Shown here piece by piece: positions 12,101 through 25,400 of a stretch of DNA of 64,000 nt. The stretch comes from Siniperca chuatsi (taxonomy: Eukaryota; Chordata; Actinopteri; Centrarchiformes; Sinipercidae). The stretch covers positions 15,838,833-15,902,832 of the forward strand of contig NC_058045.1 in NCBI RefSeq assembly GCF_020085105.1. Direction: 5' to 3'. Both the position numbers and the translations under genes were made by a program. The notes beneath the pieces are model-generated. The model had not been told where the DNA came from, searched no databases, and worked only from the letters and a program-made list of their open reading frames with translations. Within the stretch, counting starts at the first letter, position 1. Every line of letters begins with the position of its first letter.

Positions 12101-13441
12101 CCCTGCTGAAGAGGCTAAGGTATGTATGGTCAAAAACTATTCAAATTTAGTACAGTAACTCACTGCATTTGATGCTACAGTAATGTGTCTTGTTTCCCAG
12201 CATGCCATAATGAATGACAACGTCCCCATATGCACATTCTGCGCTGCAACAGTCAAACCTGATGTTGTGTTTTTTGGAGAGGACCTTCCTCAGAAGTATT
12301 TCCTCCACACTAAAGACTTCCCCAAAGCAGACCTGCTAATCATTATGGGCACATCTTTACAGGTAATATTTGTATTCAGTACTTTAAATGGGTTTCTAGT
12401 ACATTTTGTGAGTTTTCAAATTTTCTGAGCTCACTTATATCAGAACTAAAATTAATTGTTTCAGATCGAGCCATTTGCCAGCCTGGTGAATACAGTGCGC
12501 TCCACTGTGCCACGTCTCCTCCTGAACCGACACGCTGTGGGTCCCTTTGAGAAGGTCCCACTGCGGAGAGGAGACCACATGGAGCTGGGTGACCTGGAGG
12601 ATACAGTACGGAGGTTTGCTGAGATGCTCGGCTGGAGCGATGACATTGAAGAGCTGATGGGGAGCCAGGAAACACTGGTGGGTTCCATCTTTTAAAGAAC
12701 TTTTTGCAGGTTATGCAAGTCTCTCTTTGGGTTCTTTATTCAACCTTTTGTGAAATCAAAAGGAAAAGTAGGGAACATAGAGCAGAAAAAGCTTTGGTGA
12801 TATTATACATATAAACCCAAGCCAGTGGAGATACTTATGGGACTTTAAAAGAGTACTCTACTGATTTACCATTCCACTCCTATAACATTGTCAGACTCAC
12901 AATGGACAGTTGTATCATATTGATGCAGCGGAACCAGAGATAGCGTATTTCTTTTTTCTTTTTTTTCCTACACATTCTTCTTCCTTGTCAAAACCTTGCA
13001 CCTACATTACCCACAATGCAACTCAACAACAAGTGACACTTAAAGCAATTTATCAGATTTCACACAGCTCCCTCTGGAGCCAAAAAAGGCTTTATACAAC
13101 TTTTTTTTTCACATATACACATTCACATTACTCCCCAACAGACTTTGATGTGTAAAATCAGTGGAGTTCCCCTTTAACTATCGCTGGACTCTATTTTATA
13201 ATACTTTTGCTGACTATGGCAAAAATTTCTCTCTCTGCAGAGGTTCCCTACATTGATAAGCAGCCCTCCGTCAGTGAGCGGACAGACACCTTGCCAGAGC
13301 AGAGGTGCTTCAGAGTCTCCAGGTAGGATGGAGACATCCAGGCCCAGACCAGGAGCTCAAAGAGCAGCCAGCAGCGGCAGCGAAGAGACAGACTCGGAGA
13401 CAGACAGCAAGAGCTCTGCATCATCCAGCCTGAGCAACTGA
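9186..13441 (+). CDS. SIRT3-like NAD-dependent protein deacylase (class I sirtuin), complete, 7 coding exons
   Basis: Coding exons: 9186-9406, 10462-10680, 10977-11209, 12019-12119, 12201-12362, 12465-12677, 13241-13441; 449 aa, all junctions GT-AG and in phase. The product should remove acyl groups from lysine using NAD+, giving nicotinamide and O-acyl-ADP-ribose. Seen: the NAD-binding loop [14 protein letters not shown] (about 134-147), PYPEAIF, TQNID (216-220), catalytic His237 in EAHG, zinc cysteines C245-x2-C248 and C269-x2-C272, [10 protein letters not shown] (276-285) and GTSL (308-311). All key residues are present. TQNIDGLE and the CGIP segment favour SIRT3 over SIRT2. The N-terminus (1-110) is Ser/Arg/Lys-rich without a clear targeting helix; the C-terminus ends in an acidic serine-rich tail. 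The start is the first ATG after the acceptor; Met78 is an alternative. It converges on ric8b, which suggests the non-mammalian SIRT3 paralogue sometimes called SIRT3-like or SIRT3.2 (inference). Confidence 0.93.
9720..10215 (+). repeat. Dispersed repeat (GCTAACATGCTAATG type) in sirtuin intron 1
   Basis: Contains TGCTAACATGCTAATGTTTA, TAGTTTAGCGTATTAGCATG, CAGCTGAAGCTGATGGGAAT and GTCTGGACCAAAGTGGTGGA in a row. I recognise this order of phrases from a common teleost interspersed repeat. No coding capacity; only one copy is obvious in this window. Confidence 0.5.
11431..11760. repeat. Poly(A) tract and dispersed repeat family D, copy 1 (sirtuin intron 3)
   Basis: About 27 A residues (from 11431) are followed by TTTATTCATTCATTCATCAT and then CTGCAGTCCCTGGGCAGGTT. 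The latter phrase recurs, slightly changed (CTGCAGTCCCTGGAGAGGTT), near 43744 in an rfx4 intron, followed in both by AAAC(A)-rich sequence with ACAGAAAACA motifs. This suggests a dispersed retroelement; no open frame survives. Confidence 0.5.
12844..13177. mobile_element. MITE-like element with imperfect terminal inverted repeats (sirtuin intron 6)
   Basis: The left end TTTAAAAGAGTACTCTACTG (12844-12867) is an imperfect inverted copy of the right end AAATCAGTGGAGTTCCCCTT (13155-13177). The interior includes CATTACCCACAATGCA and CTCCCTCTGGAGCC. It occupies most of the intron before the last sirtuin exon and has no coding capacity. Confidence 0.6.
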
Positions 13442-13867
13442 CTCTGCATGTTTCATAAACGATGGCACTGGAAAGGTTTGATACAGTTTCTTCTCTCTTT
13501 AGTTCACACTAAGACTGTTCTCCTGTTAACATGTTACTGTTCATCTGGTTATTTTCTGCTAGTGGCAAAATGGTTTTTGTTGTGTGACAGTGCATCATTT
13601 TACTTCTTCATCTGGGAGTCACAGTTCATGTTCATGCTATGTTCATATGTAAATCAAAAAACCCTATTAAATACAGTTTATCAAGCTCAGCAAGCATACT
13701 TAAAGCACTTATTATAGAGGGAGGGTCCATCCAGAACACTAGTAAATAAATATCTGAACCATGTAACAAAAATCCTAATGTTTCTTCAGGTGTTCTTATA
13801 TGTCCCATGTCAGTAAACTTGTTAATGTTTTATATATAAGCACAACACTGTACTTTTAACAATATTT

Positions 13868-13873
13868 AATAAA
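13868..13873 (+). terminator. Polyadenylation signal of the sirtuin gene
   Basis: AATAAA lies 427 bases after the sirtuin stop codon and is followed within 40 bases by T-rich sequence. It is the first canonical hexamer in the 3' untranslated region, which would therefore span about 13442-13895. Confidence 0.6.
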
Positions 13874-14634
13874 AGTATTGGGTAATTTGCATCTTTTGTC
13901 TTTTTTTAATAAGGTTTATGTATTATGCATCCAAAAACGACAACTATTCTTATTCTCCAATTTATTAACGTTTCAGTGGAAGCCTTGCTACACAAAGTGT
14001 GGTGCTATTTACAGTATATAAATGTGCAAAAAGAACAAAACTGTTCCCATAACATATTCTTTTCAGATGAAGTTAACATGCAATTTGGATTTATCCCACT
14101 ATGACTGTGGAGGAAAAAAGGAATTTACATGGGAGCACAAACTGATCTACAGATACATAAAGACAAATTAAAGGGAAAAACCTGCAGAAATGAGTGGAGA
14201 AACCTAACAAACAGCCACTGAATGGTTTGATAAGTATCAAAATCTTGTGAAACTTAAGTTCTGGCCTTTGCAGACGATGAGTTGTTCTTGAGGCTTGTGG
14301 TTGCCCAACACCTCACTAAGACACTTAATGTTGGTTTTCCCTTTAATTTGTAAACCATCTGTAGGTCTGATCTTTCAAAAAAACCACAATTTTATTAGTC
14401 ACATGAAATTCAGGAAGGTGACTCAATGTTGAGTCAGGTCTTTTGTGCCCGTGTGAAGCCAACTCCAGATCATCTAAATATTCTACTTATCTGAGTTATT
14501 CTGTGTGAGTGGGCAGTAGTGGTGATTCACAGGCCAGGTAAAAAGTGTGCTCATGATTATTCAATATATTCCTGTAATAATGACAGGTTATCTGGTTAAA
14601 GCAATATTCAGTTTCTCTGGATTGTAATCAGCTA

Positions 14635-14834
<200 letters not shown>

Positions 14835-16195
14835 CAACAAATGTATCAGTAATCCAAAGCAGGGTTTCAGTTCAGGGGCCAAATCTGTGAAGTCATAACC
14901 AACCGTGCAGCTGATTTCAGAACTGGCAGCTTTTACATTAAATTAAATAGTATCAACACAAAGAAATATTCTTCAGTTTCTACATACACCAAACTAGTGG
15001 ATTTATATAAAATTAGCAAAAATTTCAATTTAGAAAAAAAAAAATCACATTACTGAGAACGGATGCAGATTTGGCAAAAGTAACATGGATTAGAAAACAA
15101 TCATTGCAATTTACACATTTCTTTGTTTCTGCCTGTTGTGGATTCTTGACTATCTGTTTACTATCATCCACCACAGGAAAAGTGTTGCATCTTTCCATTC
15201 AAAATCTTAATTTTAAATGAAAAGAACAAGTCTTCTTGTCCAGAACACCTTTTAGTGACACGACCGTAAGCCAACAAGCCTTGAATTCAGGAAGTTTCCT
15301 TGGCAACTAACTGGTGTGCAACATTCATCCTAATTACACGACCAAATATAGACTCTCTGTGAGCTGCAAGTTAAAACTATCCACACTGACACTGCCTGAT
15401 TACTAAATATACATCAATCCTGTGGTCCGTACTGAACAGGCCCCATGATTTTAAAGAACTAGGTTCACTGTCAACAGTTTACAATGATTTCATGTTCGTA
15501 TGTATGTATAGCACTTGAGTCATCTAGAAATACAAAGAGTGAACAAAATCATCATGTAGCAGAACAAAATTAACTTAAAGTGAAAAACAAAAGCACAAGT
15601 GAAGGAATGATTATTCAGACCCAATTACACTTTTAACAAACATATCAGTGCTTTCAGTAAGATCCAGCTAAAATTGTATTACCTGTTTTCTCAACTTTTG
15701 GAGCAATAAAATAAACCACGGAGGCCTCCTATGCATTATGATGCCACAGCAAAGTCTTTTTGCCACACATCAAGTCCACTTCCACTTTGGAGAATGCATC
15801 ACGGCTGCGACGGGGCCTCTACAGTGACATGTTGAGCTGTGTCCCAGTTCAGGGCTGGATACGTCCTAACGGGCCGTTACACTGCAAGGTGTAAATAATG
15901 CATGACAAACTTACAAATAAATAGAAATTGTATGGATATATTTACCATTAGCCTGACACACTACTTGCCAGTTGTGCTGCATTTGTTGCAGTGAAACAAT
16001 AAAACTTGTAATGTTAACTCAGGTATCATGAATCTTGTCCCAGTTGACACAATTTAAACTGTCGACCAATTTAGGGCAATTTCCTGGTGATACGAGTTGA
16101 AAAGTGGAGCCTAAATTAATTAAATTTGGGTTTCACTGAGTAGATCCACGCATTGTACTGATATCTGCCAATCCATTTAAGTTAATAGAGTGTGA

Positions 16196-16201
16196 TTTAT
16201 T
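16196..16201 (-). terminator. Candidate polyadenylation signal of ric8b
   Basis: AATAAA on the minus strand, about 236 bases after the ric8b stop codon. It is the first canonical hexamer downstream of the stop; other copies lie further away at about 14391 and 13962, so longer transcripts are possible. Confidence 0.4.
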
Positions 16202-16436
16202 GGGAGTTATCAGGACAGCATCTGGATCTTTTGACGGACTTCTGCTCTACACTCTGTTTCTGTGACAGTAGACTCTCATTTAGGGCGGAGGCACAAGTTC
16301 AGCCAAGTTTTAGCTCCTCTGAAGGACCCACCTTCGTGGGCACCAGAAGGACCCAGCCCTTGAATGGGACACAGCTTTAGATCTGTTGGGGCCCGGTGAG
16401 CTTAGCCTGGAAAATGTGGCCTAGATGGACAGTGCA

Positions 16437-19400
16437 CTAGTCAGAGTCTGATCCTGAGTTGTCTTCAGGTGGATCACAGAGAGTTTCTTCAAGAGGTGCT
16501 AACGTCCCGTCGGGCCTGACCCCCATTGGCCGGATCACGTTCTGCCTGTGGACACAAAAAGAAAAACATCAGAGATGCCCACTTGCTAGATGGAGAGAGT
16601 TTAGATTGGAAGGTTGCCAAATTGCAAACATCAATGGACATGACTTCCTTCATGTATAATTTCAAAGTAAACAAACTTTGTAGACAAAACCCTTTGTGTC
16701 CACAGACAGTCTTAAGAGGGCTTTCACTTGTACATCTTTACTCTCTTACTTGCAGAACTCGAGGACCCTCACTTGACAAACCCCCCCCCCCCCCCCCCAT
16801 GGACACTCGCCCCTGTCTGGCCATCCTCTCTCCCTCTCTGCCCTCCTCTCCTGTGGCAGTTTAATTACAGGATCAGCGCTCAGACTAATCTCCTCAAAGC
16901 CACGGCTTCCCCTTCATCCTAATCCAATTATACCTGCACTGTGTGTCACCACTCCCTCTCAGATGATTTATCAGCGAATTATCCATCAAAGATTTAAAAA
17001 GGACCCATTTGCATTCATTTGAAAGAGACTGAAATATAAATGGCCATGTAATTCCTACTGATTCCTGCAATTAAATTGAACTTATCCTGGGAAATCTACA
17101 GGTTAAGTTCTTTAAATGGAGACAGAGAAGACTTATGGTGTGGTTAATTCTGAAAATATTTCAGCATCTTTTCAGCGATGAAACCTGCAGAGAGGCACTG
17201 CCAGCCCACAGCCATATATCACAAAGTTAGCAAGTACAATGAGGACTAACAAGACAAAATAAACAAAAACATCATCTCTCTTAATTAGAGCAAAAAAATA
17301 AAAAATCCCTCGTCTTCTCCTCAGCAGTGACAGAGGACTGGGGGTCTGGCAGATGTAAGAGTGGGTGGTGGTGCAGAATATGTGCTAATTGGAGGACCAG
17401 TTAAGCAGTTAGGGGAGCACATTCTTGCAATGCTCTGACTGATCTCCCTAGAGCCTGTACTGAGGAAGCACCTCTCCATCATCATCACACCTCCTTCACT
17501 GAGGAAGAGAAGAAAGAGGAAAGGAATCTTCCTCTTCTGGGCACACGTGCCTCATTACAGCTCAGCCCCCTCTTTGGTTTAACAATGACGAGGTCAGCTT
17601 TCTTATGTCTGAACATTTGTTCACCCGTGTCTCTTCCTCTTTATCCACGTTCCACCCAAATTGCTTTGTCTAGTTGTGCCTCTGTCTCAGTCCACTCCCC
17701 ATCCAATGACTGGCTCCTCAGAACGAGAATAAAGTCAGGACACATTTGTTATTATGTGGCACATAAAGGAACCAGGACCGACAAGCTGACTGTGTGAGCC
17801 AATTAGGTGATAATTAACGGAGCGGTGGTAATGATGCTGCGGTGGCGTGCCGGCAGCTTCCATTTTACTCCAGCTGAATGCTGTGGCGTGCTGGAAGTCC
17901 AAGCCTAATTGAAGCTAACGGCAAGAGATTCTTCCTTTGATGAATCGGTTGGCAGGGAGCGAGCTCACTGTTACCTTTTGTACAGGCATCATGCTTGACT
18001 AACCTCTGCTCGCTAAGGAAAGGTCAACACAAATACAGCAGAGCTCTTTGCAGAGAAAACAATAAATAATACGAATAATTTGAGTAGGGGAAGCAACAGA
18101 CAAAGTTAATCATCTTAGTCGAGCCTTTGCAAAAGAACACAATTCATTATTTGTCAAAGACTTCTGTGGCATCTTTATGTTTGTCCTGTTTGTGTCTTAG
18201 TTAGCAGGGTATCTGAAAACCCTTTTTTGTTTGTTTAACAACCTTTCTATTAAATTTTCTATTATACACAGATGCCAGACCCCATTAAATACAGTACCAA
18301 AAATCTCAAAAACCTGTCAGCAGATTCTAATGATGATTCTAATGGTGGAAAGTTGGGCAACGGGCCCTGTTCCATCAAAACAAACTATTTAAAACATTTA
18401 CAGTATTATTACGAGAATAAATTGAGAGCATTCTGCAGGAGTTATTTGCTCTCTGACTCCTTTCTAGTTTAGTTTATTCACCTTGACAACTTGTCAAACA
18501 TATTAACAAGTTTCTGGGCTTCATACTCCTTCTGCTCCTCTGTCATCTCTTCAATGGGGTTCGGCATCGGCTCCTCCACATGACCAGTGATGGGGTTGAT
18601 GCTGGAACAAGCACATGAGCGAGCTTACTGTACAGCTGCAAATGGATCCATACATTATCAATGCATACACATTAATGTATTAAATAAGTCCTGTGCAGAG
18701 CACTCACAAGGGTTTTGCAGATTTGTATTCCTCTGTGTCTGAGTCTTCATCTTCAGAGTACTCAGTCTCTCCTCTCCCTCCTGCAAGAAGTCCTCGAGCC
18801 ACCAGGAGTCCTGCTGCGTTTCCATATCCTGTATACTTCAACAGGTTGTCCACTGCAAGACGACACCACAGATACACAAGGTTGTGAAGGTAAATATAAA
18901 TGTTCATGTGTAAGGATGAGCCGTGCTATAGTTATAGCTTAATCAAGCATCTGGCAGTGCACTTCTTCATCAATTGCACCCAACTAGAGACATCATTCCT
19001 GCTCTCTCATTCTCATATTTTCTCATCTGAAGTGCTCTCTACCCCACGTTCCTCCCATGACCCGACCACTGCCACCCCCCACCACACACCACACACCCGC
19101 TTACCACTTTCTTTGCAGAGGACAAAGAGAAACTCTGCAGCCGTCTGCTTCACACCCATGTCAACATGTGTCATAAGGCGAACCAACTTGTTTCTGACGG
19201 CGGTGCCAATCTCTGGCCTGATCTTCACATCTTTCAGTGGGGGAAGTACCTGAAGATGCAGAGATTATAAATCATTCAGATTATTGTTTTTCTGTCACTA
19301 TAACCTAGTCACTGGCTAATGAACACACACACAGGTTATTAAATAGCTATGAGGTCATTAAAATCAGTTTAGGATCCTGGTGAGACTTCAGTACTTTACT

Positions 19401-22400
19401 CAGACACTTCAGCAGGGCAGGTGCTTGCCTTTCAGAGCAAAGGAGCACCAGAAATGAAAATTCTTTATTATTGTCTTTGTTTAAATCAGTTGGCAGCTAC
19501 TGTACCTGAGCTTTGATATATATGCGGATCTCCCTGTGGTGTCTGGATCCTTCAGTCAAAAGGCTGAGCACCGGAGTCAAACCCTCTTTGTAGTTGGAGC
19601 CCTGCTTGGGGTGACACAAACCACAGACACTTCACAAGTTGGAACAGTGGGTAGATTTCACTCAGTAGTGCACTCGTGGGTAATATGAAGGATCACAAGG
19701 TAAAGACAGGATGGGTGGATGAGAAACTGAACGACATGCAGCAAAGCTTTGTGTGAAGTCATTGTGAGTGTATTTTAGTTCTGCTAGGCCAAGTATCAGA
19801 TCAGATCTGAGGGCTACCAGGTCCAGCACTACATAACAAATATCAAATAAATGCAAAATGTCACATAAAATGTGTACCATGGCTGGCTGTGAGCGTGCGT
19901 ATCTTTGCAATGTATGCATCTTAGTTTAAATGTAAGCTCAAAATATTTCTGTTATGTCCTGTAGTGTCAATTACAACAAATTTACTCCATTGGTTTTCTT
20001 ACAAGTTTTTTAAGGACATATCACAGTTTTAGATTAACTATAAACAACACAAACAGATATATTGGACAAGTAATCAGTAATTTTCAGTGTGTAAACGATG
20101 TTGCCAGTTCTCTGTCTTTGCTGCAGAGGATGAACATTACCTTGTCGATCCTTTTCTCCATGAAGTCTAGCAACACCTGGACTGCATCCATGTTTTTCCC
20201 ACCATATTTCTCTAGTCCTCCCTGGACAGGCACGTCGATTAGCTTGTCCAGGCAGGACACAGGCAGGTTATTCAGCAGATTGATGGCATGGCTGGAGACA
20301 AAAAAATATTTTTTAATGACTTCGATCTTTACAAAATGTGAGACATTTAACAGTCCAGTAAATAAAAGGGACACATCTGTTTCTGAGATGCAACTGTCAA
20401 AGGGTCCGTGTGGTTGAAGAGGTCAAAGTCTAAATGAGGTTTATGAAGTGAAGAAGATGATTAATAGATGAAAGCTTTGGAACATTTTGCCTGAGACAAG
20501 TTGTTCCTAAGTCAAGGACCCCTCATGGCAAAGGACCAATCACCTCTTTTTTTAAATCTACATTTTGTAACAGCTGCCAGATGACCTCAGGGTGCGATCT
20601 GGCTCACATGGGGTAAAGGAGCTTTCAAATGTCGAATCATTTCATCTAACTCCCACTTGTGCCACATTGTTTAATCTACACAAATCTATGTTGTCAAGAC
20701 AGCAAAATACAGGAAATCAAGTTTTATAATGAAAATGTTGGAGAGCTATTTACGCCGTTCACCACTTTATAATTTGTGCTCTGCATACAATCCTCAGCTG
20801 TGTTTAGTAAATAGAAAATTCTACCTCCTTTACTGTAGGCAGATTCATCAAGGCTGCCTAGAGTTTTGAGTTTTATTTACTTAGTGTGTATATTTACATT
20901 ACTAGTGTCTGAGAAAACCTGCAATAGTCAGTTAGAGACCGATAATGAGAAAGATTTTGGCTGAGAGAGGATCTCTGAAATGGTGAATTTGAAAAGACAA
21001 AAAGCTGGTTTCTGGGATAGCTGGGCAGCACAGATGGAGGACAAAGCTGGTTGAATATGGTGAATACTGCCAACGCCAAATATCACAGGTCTTCAAATGC
21101 TCATAATTCATAAACGTAAAGAGAAACAAGTGGTGTGTAGCTTCACCTGGAAAGACAATCTTAATAATATTGTGTTCTAGTGTGCCGTGTAATCTTATAG
21201 TGTGAGAATGTTTGTGAAATTACTTCTTAATTGAGTGCCGCACACCGATTTTAAAGTTGGTTATTATTTTTAAAGACCTTCTGTTTAACACAATATATTA
21301 ATGTAATTTTGCTGTTTTCTATATAAAAATAACTTTACCCGTTCACACTCCCTTATTTCATTTAGACCAGTTCTGTCACATACTCACATTCCAACAAACT
21401 ACAACAGAGTTATGTTGGTCAAAAGGGCCAAACTCCCATGACAGGTTCAACCAGCAACTTGACAGGTCAAGAGAAACATCAGTCACTTATACATGACACT
21501 GTTTAAATTTCAGTCGATGGCCACAGATTCTTGGCATTCCTGCATTAAATTACCATAAGAAGAAGATACTGCTGCAGTATTACGACAGCTAAGAGCATTT
21601 AGAAGATGAAACACCCAACAAGGCTCCAAAGAAACATCTCTGTTTGGCCTGTTTTTCCCACAGCACTGCAGTCTGCTATCAGATTATGGGCTATCAGTCT
21701 TAATTTCTCTCACTCATAGCTGCCTCTGCCTGTCCAGAAGGGTGCTTACATGCAAATTACAGCAGGTGATTTTCCAGTGGAGCACATGGATACAAGTTAG
21801 TTTGCTGAATGGAGGTATCTGTGTGCTTTTCTATAAAAATCAGTTTCAAATTAAGTTTGGCCAATCTCTTGGCTCAACAGCAGCATTCTAGTAAAACACA
21901 CAATCACCAAATACAGAGGTGGGGACACACATTTACATACTGTAAGCAATAAAACACAGAAGCATGAAATGACTGGGTCGTTTGATGCTTGTTTTGTGTC
22001 CTTTCACAGGTTGCAAAGTGCAGAGCGCCTTCATGCAATCACGGTGTAGCTTACTAAAAGAGATTAAAATATTAAGAGCAGTGAGGAACAGACCTGTGTG
22101 CTTCCTCTGTTTTCTCCTCTGTCTCAGTCTTCAACATCAACAGATGGCGCAGGATGGCAGCGATGAGTCTGAACTGGTGGTCATCCTCCTATCAAATCAA
22201 GGATGTACAAAAACATGAATTCCAAGCAGACAGTTTTATTGTTCAGAGGTAAAGCAAAACTATAAAGGTAAAAAATACTTAAGCTACAAAAACGGGAACC
22301 TGGAGGCACAGGCCTAACTGCAGAAATAGCTGCCTTTAATGAGGCATCACAGCCAGTCTAAAGAGACAGAGTGAGATCAAAGCCTTTAGTCTAGATTTTA

Positions 22401-25400
22401 AAAAAAGGGAGAAAGAGGAAGTTTGGATTTTTACAGTATCACAGAGGAGAGCAGGGTTTTACTTGAGCCTAAGAACTAAATTTGGTGTCATTAAGACTTA
22501 CAGTGTGTTAGATGCAGCCTTTGCGTTCTTTCTTTGTCATATGCACAACAATTACAGTGAAGCAGTTGTTGGCAATGAAATTCTTGTTCTCAGGCTCCCT
22601 CCAACAATGCTCCAACAAAATATAAAGTAAAATGAGAGATGAGAAAAAGAGAATCTAAGACAAAGACATAAATAGTGCAGAAGTTAAAATATAGGAATAT
22701 AATGTAAATAAAACAGAATAAAATAAAATATAATACAGAGGTAGACTGGTGTACAGTAGTGATGACATTAATAAACTGTATTGTAGACAGGTTGAGCAGT
22801 AATGTAGTAAATGTATATGCTTAATAAGAACTGGCTGTGGACAGGTGAGAACAGAATGTAGACAGGTAATGCACATAAATATATATATTGTGATGGTTTA
22901 ATAGCTTGTAAACAGTAGTAAAATAAATATATATGTATACTGCAATGTGTGCAGGTGTAAACAGGTAATATGTATACTGTACTGTAAAACAACCCCAAAG
23001 TCCTCTTCTCCACATTCAACACTCTTTTGAACCCATCTCCAGCCTTCAGTTTAAATGATGAAGCCTCAGTTCTCAAATGACTTTTTTTTAAAGAAAAAAA
23101 AAAAATCGACTCCATTAGATCCAGTATTACAAATGCAGATTTATCAGCTCTCTGTGATCTGCCAGTGGGTGAGCATCCATGTACTATGACATCTTTTAGT
23201 TTGACAACAGATGATGAAATTAGTGTCACCATCAACAAAATAAAGTCATCCACAAGACCCCACACTAGACCCTGCTGCTACCAACCTGTTGAAATCCAGC
23301 TTCCAGTGCGTCTCTCATGAAAAAACAAGAATAATCAACACATCTCTGCAATTAGGTACTTTCCCCTCTGCTTTTAAAACAGCTCTGGTAAAACCGCTCC
23401 TTAAGAAGCCTGATTTGGACATTAACGACCATGCCAACTACAGGCCCATCTCAAATCTTCCTTTTATATGTAAACTTTTTGAGAAGATTGTATCTGAGCT
23501 GTTACAAGGTCATCTAAATACCAATAACATATAAGATAAATTCCAGTCCAGCTTTAGATACAACCATAGCACTGAAACCGCTTTTTTAAAAACGTAGTAA
23601 ATGACCTAAGAATTTCAACTGACTCAAACAATGTAGCAGTCCTAATTTGATATGATCGATCATGGCATTTTAATCAATCAACCTGAGAAATGGGTGGGTC
23701 TCTCTGGCACAGTGCTTGACTGGTTTCTCTCATACCTGTCTGAAAGAAAATTCTTTATTAGTTTAGGTGACTCTGTGTCACAAACATCGAAAACGGCGTT
23801 CCTCAGGGAAGCATTCTGGGTTCTATTCTCTTTTCTTTATGTATGCTCCCTCTGGGCAATTTAATTAGTCACCATAATTTTAACAAGGTCACAAAAACAT
23901 AATTTTTTCATCTGAGGAACATACTTACTGTAACTCTCTTTTTACTGGTCTCCTTAAAAAGTCAGATAATTCAGAAAGCTGCAGCCAAGATTTTGACCAA
24001 TACACACAAAAAAAGAGATCACATTACCCTTATTATCTGCTCGCATCACTGCACTGGCTACCTGTATCTTTTAGAATTGATTTTAAAGTCCTTTTATTTA
24101 TCTACAAAGCCTTACATACTCTAGCACCCTCATACATCAGGGACTGCCTCTCATTTTATGTCCCAACAAAAACTCTCAGATCTTCCACTGCCTTTCTTTT
24201 AGAAGTTCCTAAAGTGTCCCACAAGAAATCTGGTGAGGCTGCTTTCTCTTTTTATGGCCCTAAACTGTGGAACTCCCCTTGGACCTCAGGACAGCAAACT
24301 CCCTTGGTATTTTTAAAAATAAATTAAAGACCTATCTTTTCGACTAGGATTTTAATTTGGGTTGATGTTCCTGGTATCATTTATCATACTGTTTATGTTT
24401 TCCTTCTATTGACTTTGCTATTTATTATTGATATAATATGTCTTGTGAAGCACTTTGGGCTGCATCTTTGCATGAAATGTGCTATACAAATAAAGTTATT
24501 ATTATTTGAAATACCTTCTTAAGACTTGACTGCCAAATTTGATAGTGATTTTCCAAAATTAGTTGTAGCTACAAAGTATTACAATCACAATCACAATCAA
24601 ATATAATATATACTTCACACATGGTCCAAAAGCATATGTAGCAAATATTGTCCTATTTGACTCACAGGATAAGATGATACTGTTTTTTGGCCTGTGTGTG
24701 AAGCCTATGAAAGAGCGAGCTAGTGTGTCAAATGAAAGCAGCCTAATGCTGGAAAATACTGCTGGTGATATTGGTGTAAAGAAGCTGTACATTTTGTCAC
24801 AGTAAGAAAAGCACAGGTGTAAATAGTAAAACATGCTGGCTCACTGTCACACTGTTCCTGCTATGACCATTCAAAATGTCTGCTGTGAAAAAGATCTGTG
24901 CTGGACTGGATATCGTTGACAGTGACTGATCTGATTTACATGTGAAACACTATCGTTATTACACAACTTAAATGTGAAAGTAAAAAAAGAGGAGGGCATT
25001 TTGTGAGTGCGACCTGTCGAATCATGTCTGTGTATTTCATAATCAAGTGAAGCTACTGCAAAACCAGTTTAATATGGACATGTATAAAAGGCTTGTATGA
25101 AGTTGATTTTACAGTTTTGATTTTTTTTTTTTTTAAAAAGGGGTCAGTGGTGGTCCCTAAATTTACCTTCTCTCTGTGGACATTTGAGAAAATCACAGGT
25201 GTAACTAATAACATTAATCACACCTATTCATAAGGACTCTCCCCCCACACATTGATTTTCTCAGTAATTGTCTTGGCTGCTCTTTAAGTGCTACACTGGT
25301 CATAGCTGTGTTCCTGATAGTGTGTGATTTGATGTGTAATATTTGTCTTCCTCATACAGCACATAGTTTTGCATGAACTGAATCTTGAATTGCAATGTTT

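Noticed and set aside
9186..13441. Calling the sirtuin SIRT2
   Set aside because: TQNIDGLE, the CGIP segment and the two-pair zinc spacing fit SIRT3 better, and the long SIRT2-type insert after the NKE region is absent.
22768..23265. Open frame of 165 codons on the minus strand
   Set aside because: It overlaps the antisense of a LINE and AT-rich sequence, and translates to Tyr/Leu-rich noise.
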